Positions 7,608 through 11,268 of a stretch of DNA of 11,268 bases are shown in pieces (positions within the stretch are counted from its first letter, which is position 1; each line of letters opens with the position of its first letter). The notes beneath the pieces were generated by a model. That model saw only the letters and a list, made by a program, of their open reading frames with translations. It made no database searches and was not told the origin of the DNA. The DNA is from an uncultured Clostridium sp. (GTDB taxonomy: Bacteria > Bacillota > Clostridia > Lachnospirales > Lachnospiraceae). Location of the stretch: NCBI GenBank assembly GCA_900552885.1, contig USBM01000052.1, positions 1 through 11,268 of the forward strand, given 5' to 3'. The position numbers and the translations under genes were made by a program.

Positions 7608-9085
7608 TATATTTAGAACAAAATGCAGAATATTATAACAATGATATACGAGCCATGCTACAGGCGTTTTTTGATAACGAGAAAGTAATCACGAAGCAGG
7701 ATGGGACGAGACTTGCACTGAGAGTAGTCTATACAGAGGATGTGGATGTAGAGACTGAGGTGGCAAAGGGCGGCTATGTTACCTACACACTGTCTGATGA
7801 GGAAAACTATGAAAATAGTAAAACCGTTGTTGTAGATTACCTCAATCGTAAGCTGGCAAGAAATCCACTGAAAGCTGCGTTATATCATATGTTGTCAGAA
7901 TATACAGGTAAGACGCTTCCGTGGGGGAGCATGACAGGTGTGCGGCCAACCAAGGTGGCTACGGAACGATTGGAACACGGAGCGACAGAAGACGAGATCC
8001 GGAGGTTATATACGGATACGTATCTGACCATTCCGCAGAAAGCAGATATCTGTATCGAAGTAGCGAAGAAGGAGCAGCAGTTATTCCGGAAATTTGATTA
8101 TGAGAAGGAATACTGTATCTATATTGGAATTCCATTTTGTCCGACAAGGTGCCTGTATTGCTCCTTTACATCTTATCCGATTGCGATATATGCGGATAAG
8201 GTAGAGGCATACCTGCAGGCATTATATAAAGAGATGGAATTTGTAGCGGGATCAGCGGCATATAAGGACAAGCGGTTAGTGGCGGTCTATGTGGGTGGTG
8301 GTACGCCAAGTGCACTATCTGCGGAGCAGTTAGAGGCATTGATCACAAAGTTGCGGCAGACTTTTGATATGCAGTATGTGCGGGAGTTTTGTGTGGAGTG
8401 TGGAAGACCGGACAGCATTACAATGGATAAGCTGGTCACGCTTAAGAAAATGGGCGTAGAACGAATCAGTATCAATCCACAGACAATGTCAGATGAGACA
8501 CTTAAACTGATCGGACGGGCACACAGTGTACAACAGACCAAAGAGGCGTATGCCATGGCGAGGCAGGCAGGATTTACGAACATTAATATGGATATGATCG
8601 TAGGTCTTCCGGGTGAAGAGATGGCAGAGGTCGAGCATACATTAGAAGAGATTGAGAAGCTGGCACCGGATAGTCTTACCGTACATTCGTTAGCGATCAA
8701 GCGTGCAGCGAATTTGAACATTGAGATGGAGCGGTATCATAGTCTGATCAAGGGAAGCACGAACGAGATGCTGCTTGCAGTCGATGATTGTGCGAGAAGA
8801 TTGCATTTATTTCCGTACTATCTGTATCGGCAGAAGAATATACCGGGTAAATTAGAGAATATCGGATATGCAGCAGAAGGAAAAGAATGTATTTATAACA
8901 TTCTTATCATGGAAGAGAAGTTAGATATCCTTGCGATGGGAGCCGGGGCATCCTCTAAGTTTGTATTTCATCAGGAAAACCGGATTGAGCGTGTGGAGAA
9001 TGTGAAGAATGTAGACGAATATATCAATCGGATTGATGAGATGATAGAGCGGAAACGGCGTATGTTTGAAGGAGTGATAGGATGA
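7604..9085 (+). CDS. hemZ: Coproporphyrinogen dehydrogenase HemZ (radical SAM)
   Basis: Protein of 493 residues with an N-terminal extension of about 165 residues before the radical SAM core, as in HemZ and unlike the shorter HemW. The core has YIGIPFCPTRCLYCSF (173-188), with the cluster cysteines Cys179-x3-Cys183-x2-Cys186 that hold the [4Fe-4S] cluster reducing S-adenosylmethionine. The SAM-contact glycine motif is GGGTP (231-235). The conserved CVECGRPD (263-270) and INPQTM (290-295) follow, then NMDMIVGLPGE (328-338). The C-terminal YLYRQKNIPGKLENIGY (406-422) is characteristic of HemZ. In Bacillus, HemZ is tied to oxygen-independent conversion of coproporphyrinogen III to protoporphyrinogen. 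Many gut Clostridia lack a complete heme pathway, so the physiological substrate here is uncertain; no other heme gene is in the window. Start and stop both lie in ATGA overlaps with the neighbours. Confidence 0.9.
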   Translation: MIYLEQNAEYYNNDIRAMLQAFFDNEKVITKQDGTRLALRVVYTEDVDVETEVAKGGYVTYTLSDEENYENSKTVVVDYLNRKLARNPLKAALYHMLSEYTGKTLPWGSMTGVRPTKVATERLEHGATEDEIRRLYTDTYLTIPQKADICIEVAKKEQQLFRKFDYEKEYCIYIGIPFCPTRCLYCSFTSYPIAIYADKVEAYLQALYKEMEFVAGSAAYKDKRLVAVYVGGGTPSALSAEQLEALITKLRQTFDMQYVREFCVECGRPDSITMDKLVTLKKMGVERISINPQTMSDETLKLIGRAHSVQQTKEAYAMARQAGFTNINMDMIVGLPGEEMAEVEHTLEEIEKLAPDSLTVHSLAIKRAANLNIEMERYHSLIKGSTNEMLLAVDDCARRLHLFPYYLYRQKNIPGKLENIGYAAEGKECIYNILIMEEKLDILAMGAGASSKFVFHQENRIERVENVKNVDEYINRIDEMIERKRRMFEGVIG

Positions 9086-9705
9086 TAGAAGCAGATCGGG
9101 ATGATATAGAAGTAGATGAGATGTCGGCATATTTGACAGAAGATCTGAAGACGGAGATCGCACATGGGATTGAAGTCAGCCGGTTAGCGGGAATGCTTGC
9201 CAGAGAGTTGAAATTAGATTCGGAATTCTGTCATGATATTGAGGTGGCCGGTATGCTTCATGATATTGGGAAGCTTCGGGCAAGCACTTATCTGTATGGT
9301 GGTGATGATGACACACTGAATGTAGAGAAGATGAGATATGTAAGACTTCATGCCGGATTAGGATATGAAGTGGTAAAAGCAGAGGGATATTCTGACCGGG
9401 TGTGTGAGATGATCTTACATCATCATGAGAATTACGATGGCACAGGGTATCCGGACAATTTAGTCGGGGATGCGATTCCGTTAGGTGCAAGGGTTCTCCG
9501 GGTGTGTGATGTTTTTGTGGCACTGACCTCGGATCGCCCATACCGGAAAGCGTTTGACAGTAAGACGGCGGTAGAATTGCTGATCGAAGAGGTACGGCAT
9601 TTTGACATGAAGGTGTTCCTTCCGTTTCAAAGTATTGTGTATGATGAGATTAAACGGAAAGAATTAGAGGAAGATACGCAGGATAAGCTTGTATTTCATG
9701 CATAG
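9082..9705 (+). CDS. Stand-alone HD-GYP domain phosphohydrolase, probable cyclic dinucleotide phosphodiesterase
   Basis: Protein of 207 residues made almost wholly of one HD-GYP domain, with no visible receiver, GAF or membrane segment. Expected metal ligand positions are present: His28 in the first helix (AHGIEVSRLAG), HD in LHDIGK (59-64; His60, Asp61, Lys64), His90, and His113-His115 in ILHHHENYDGTGYP (111-124), which contains the GYP signature. VCDVFVALTSDRPYRKAF (141-158) is the conserved last helix, with Asp143 as ligand and DRPYR as a family marker. HD-GYP proteins typically hydrolyse cyclic di-GMP, and some act on cGAMP. The substrate cannot be read from the sequence; an HDIG phosphohydrolase of other specificity is possible. 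Its ATG overlaps the hemZ stop (ATGA), and it shares a probable transcript with rel. The acidic N-terminus (residues 1-20) has no recognisable domain. The ATGA-coupled start is the natural choice; Met14 is an alternative. Confidence 0.87.
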   Translation: MIEADRDDIEVDEMSAYLTEDLKTEIAHGIEVSRLAGMLARELKLDSEFCHDIEVAGMLHDIGKLRASTYLYGGDDDTLNVEKMRYVRLHAGLGYEVVKAEGYSDRVCEMILHHHENYDGTGYPDNLVGDAIPLGARVLRVCDVFVALTSDRPYRKAFDSKTAVELLIEEVRHFDMKVFLPFQSIVYDEIKRKELEEDTQDKLVFHA

Positions 9706-9845
9706 CGAAACTCTTAAAAAGCAAAATATGCCCGCTAAAGATATGCAACTTGCGAGGAATTTGATCCCTTTGTGATTTTATTTTGGTGCGGAAGAATCAT
9801 GGATGATGTTTTTCCGTTATATGCAATTACTATATGGAAAAAGAA

Positions 9846-9849
9846 GGAG
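9846..9849 (+). promoter_or_regulatory. hisS: Ribosome binding site deciding the hisS start
   Basis: GGAG within AAGAAGGAGAG lies 9 nt before the ATG at 9859. An in-frame extension could begin at a GTG at 9772, but it would add 29 residues that resemble no HisRS N-terminus, and no good Shine-Dalgarno sequence precedes it. The ATG at 9859 puts the protein start directly at MAMKKKPVTGMKDILP, a normal HisRS beginning. Confidence 0.85.
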
Positions 9850-9858
9850 AGAATAAAG

Positions 9859-11124
9859 ATGGCAATGAAGAAAAAACCGGTAACAGGTATGAAAGATATA
9901 TTACCGAGAGAGATGGAGATTCGTGATTATGTGATCGGACAGATTAAGGAGACATATAAGACATTTGGTTTTTCAAGTATGGAAACTCCTTGTGTAGAAC
10001 ATATTGAGAATTTAAGTTCCAATCAGGGTGGAGAGAATGAAAAACTGATCTTCAAGATCTTAAAGCGTGGTGACAAATTAACCGCAGCAGTTCCAAAGGC
10101 AGCAGAGGATGCAAACGTATTAGTAGACGGTGGTCTTCGTTATGATCTGACATTGCCACTTTCGAGATATTATGCGAATAATGCGAATGATCTGCCGAGT
10201 CCGTTTAAGGCATTACAGATGGGAAATGTGTGGAGAGCAGATCGGCCACAGAGAGGTCGTTACCGTCAGTTCATGCAGTGCGATATTGATATTTTAGGTG
10301 AGCCGACTATCTTAGCAGAGATCGAGTTGATTACGGCTACGACAACATTGCTTGGTAAGATTGGATTTGAGAAGTTCACGATCCGTTTGAATAACCGTAA
10401 GATGCTCAAAGCAATGGCAGCATACAGTGGATTTGGCGAGGCAGATTATGACAGTGTATTTATTACATTAGATAAGATGGATAAGATTGGATTAGACGGT
10501 GTAAAGGAAGAATTGATCGAGCAGGGCTTTGCAAAGGAGTCTGTCGACAAGTGTCTTGCCCTCTTTGAAAATGTCGGCCAGGATGTGGCAGGGGTACGTT
10601 ACCTCAAAGATACATTAGGAGAATATTTAGAAGTAGGTGTGGCAGAGGACTTAGAAACTATTATGGCAAGTGTAGATGCAACCAAGTCTGCTGATTTTAA
10701 GATTGTATTCGATCCTACCCTGGTAAGAGGAATGGGATATTATACTGGTCCGATCTTCGAGATCTCTATGGATGAATTTGGCGGATCTGTCGGCGGCGGT
10801 GGACGTTACGATGAGATGATTGGTAAGTTCACCGGTCAGAATACGCCGGCTTGCGGTTTTTCGATCGGATTTGAGCGAATTGTTATGCTCTTATTAGAGA
10901 AAGATTATCAGGTGCCGGGAAAAGGAGAGAAGACCGCTTACCTTGTTGAGAAGAATATGCCACAAGATAAGATGCTTACCATCTTACAGCAGGCAAATGA
11001 AAAGCGTAAGAATGGGGAGCAGATCAATATTGCAATCATGAAGAAGAATAAAAAATTCCAAAAGGAGCAGTTGGAGAAAGAAGGCTATACGGCGTTTGAG
11101 GAGTTCTTCACAGACCGTATGTAA
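9859..11124 (+). CDS. hisS: Histidyl-tRNA synthetase (class II)
   Basis: Protein of 421 residues that charges tRNA-His with histidine in the cytosol. Order of parts: the start motif TGMKDILP (9-16) and motif 1 region; the ATP/His-binding YDLTLPLSRYY (95-105); motif 2, WRADRPQRGRYRQFMQCDID (125-144); the HisA signature LVRGMGYYTGPIFEI (288-302); and GGGGRYDEMIG (312-322). Motif 3 is GFSIGFER (333-340, with Arg340), followed by a C-terminal anticodon-binding region (about 355-421). Compared with E. coli HisRS, the histidine-contact Glu131 corresponds to Asp144, and GLDYY is replaced by GMGYY (291-295). The QCDID motif resembles the eukaryotic-type QCDFD more than the usual bacterial form. The anticodon domain is short, ending soon after KKNKKFQKEQLEKEGY (395-410), but I see no frameshift downstream. 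Function as a true aminoacyl-tRNA synthetase is likely, because the Arg and Gln active-site residues are kept (Arg126, Gln140, Arg290). A HisZ-like regulator is less likely. Confidence 0.92.
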   Translation: MAMKKKPVTGMKDILPREMEIRDYVIGQIKETYKTFGFSSMETPCVEHIENLSSNQGGENEKLIFKILKRGDKLTAAVPKAAEDANVLVDGGLRYDLTLPLSRYYANNANDLPSPFKALQMGNVWRADRPQRGRYRQFMQCDIDILGEPTILAEIELITATTTLLGKIGFEKFTIRLNNRKMLKAMAAYSGFGEADYDSVFITLDKMDKIGLDGVKEELIEQGFAKESVDKCLALFENVGQDVAGVRYLKDTLGEYLEVGVAEDLETIMASVDATKSADFKIVFDPTLVRGMGYYTGPIFEISMDEFGGSVGGGGRYDEMIGKFTGQNTPACGFSIGFERIVMLLLEKDYQVPGKGEKTAYLVEKNMPQDKMLTILQQANEKRKNGEQINIAIMKKNKKFQKEQLEKEGYTAFEEFFTDRM

Positions 11125-11268
11125 TTTTTACCCTTGCACAGCGTAAGTGAGGACGGACGCGCATGTGTTTTAGGTTGTGAACCCGGCTTTTGGGTGGTGT
11201 CATGTTGCAGCAGGCACATTCGCATTACGACTCGCACGCAACAGTACTAGCACTCCTACTAATAAGCG
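11125..11268. other. Unassigned 144-nt tail after hisS, non-coding on the + strand
   Basis: The region is richer in G and C than the neighbouring intergenic DNA. It has no convincing + strand gene: one frame stays open from about 11131 to 11247 but has no ATG and encodes a Cys/Arg-rich string without recognisable motifs. Short complementary pairs are visible: GGTT/AACC (11173-11176 with 11180-11183), ACCC/GGGT (11181-11184 with 11192-11195) and TGTTGC/GCAACA (11203-11208 with 11238-11243). On the - strand a frame runs from the window edge to a stop at 11200 (22 residues, hydrophobic start then NANVPAAT), which could be the end of a convergent gene. No intrinsic terminator with a T run is seen after hisS. 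Confidence 0.4.

Noticed and set aside
8287..8721. Open frame of 144 codons on the - strand inside hemZ
   Set aside because: It mirrors the radical SAM core of HemZ and has a low-complexity Ser-rich product; no independent start signal is seen.
9772..9858. Longer hisS starting at GTG 9772
   Set aside because: The extra 29 residues do not resemble a HisRS N-terminus and no ribosome binding site precedes the GTG, while ATG 9859 has a good one.
11107..11124. Frameshifted or truncated hisS 3' end
   Set aside because: The anticodon domain is short, but none of the three downstream frames encodes a recognisable continuation, so the stop at 11122-11124 appears genuine.

Overview
The window is a stretch of chromosomal housekeeping DNA from a low-to-moderate GC Gram-positive anaerobe, most likely a Lachnospiraceae-type member of the Clostridia. 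The grounds are: a SCIFF-type radical SAM maturase directly upstream of secDF; a fused SecDF; a long bifunctional Rel protein followed by a glyoxalase II-like hydrolase and HemZ; strong AGGAG-type ribosome binding sites; and close packing of genes on one strand. All eight recognisable genes lie on the + strand, and I see no mobile element, CRISPR array, rRNA or tRNA.

Layout. Positions 1-339 hold the C-terminal SPASM domain of a radical SAM peptide maturase (scfB-like), whose start lies outside the window. It is followed after 18 nt by a single-polypeptide SecDF (358-2577). A 12-bp perfect hairpin separates secDF from recJ (2647-4431). A 199-nt intergenic region after recJ carries candidate promoter elements and a perfect DnaA-box-like 9-mer, and then begins the block rel (4631-6898), MBL-fold hydrolase (6960-7607), hemZ (7604-9085) and HD-GYP phosphohydrolase (9082-9705). 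The last three are joined by 4-nt ATGA stop/start overlaps and are probably translationally coupled. After 153 nt comes hisS (9859-11124), encoding a histidyl-tRNA synthetase with an unusual motif 2. The final 144 nt have a different composition from the genes and are unexplained.

How the genes fit together. The left part combines RiPP (ranthipeptide) maturation with protein or peptide export. RecJ serves DNA repair and recombination. The middle block puts a (p)ppGpp synthetase/hydrolase in the same apparent transcription unit as a stand-alone HD-GYP domain protein (a probable cyclic dinucleotide phosphodiesterase), with a metallohydrolase and a radical SAM coproporphyrinogen dehydrogenase-type enzyme between them. 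hisS adds a translation gene.

I found no convincing new multi-gene system. The points that merit a second look are the rel/HD-GYP linkage, an Asp-to-Ala change at a conserved intramembrane SecF site, the HisRS motif variants, and the unexplained 3' tail.
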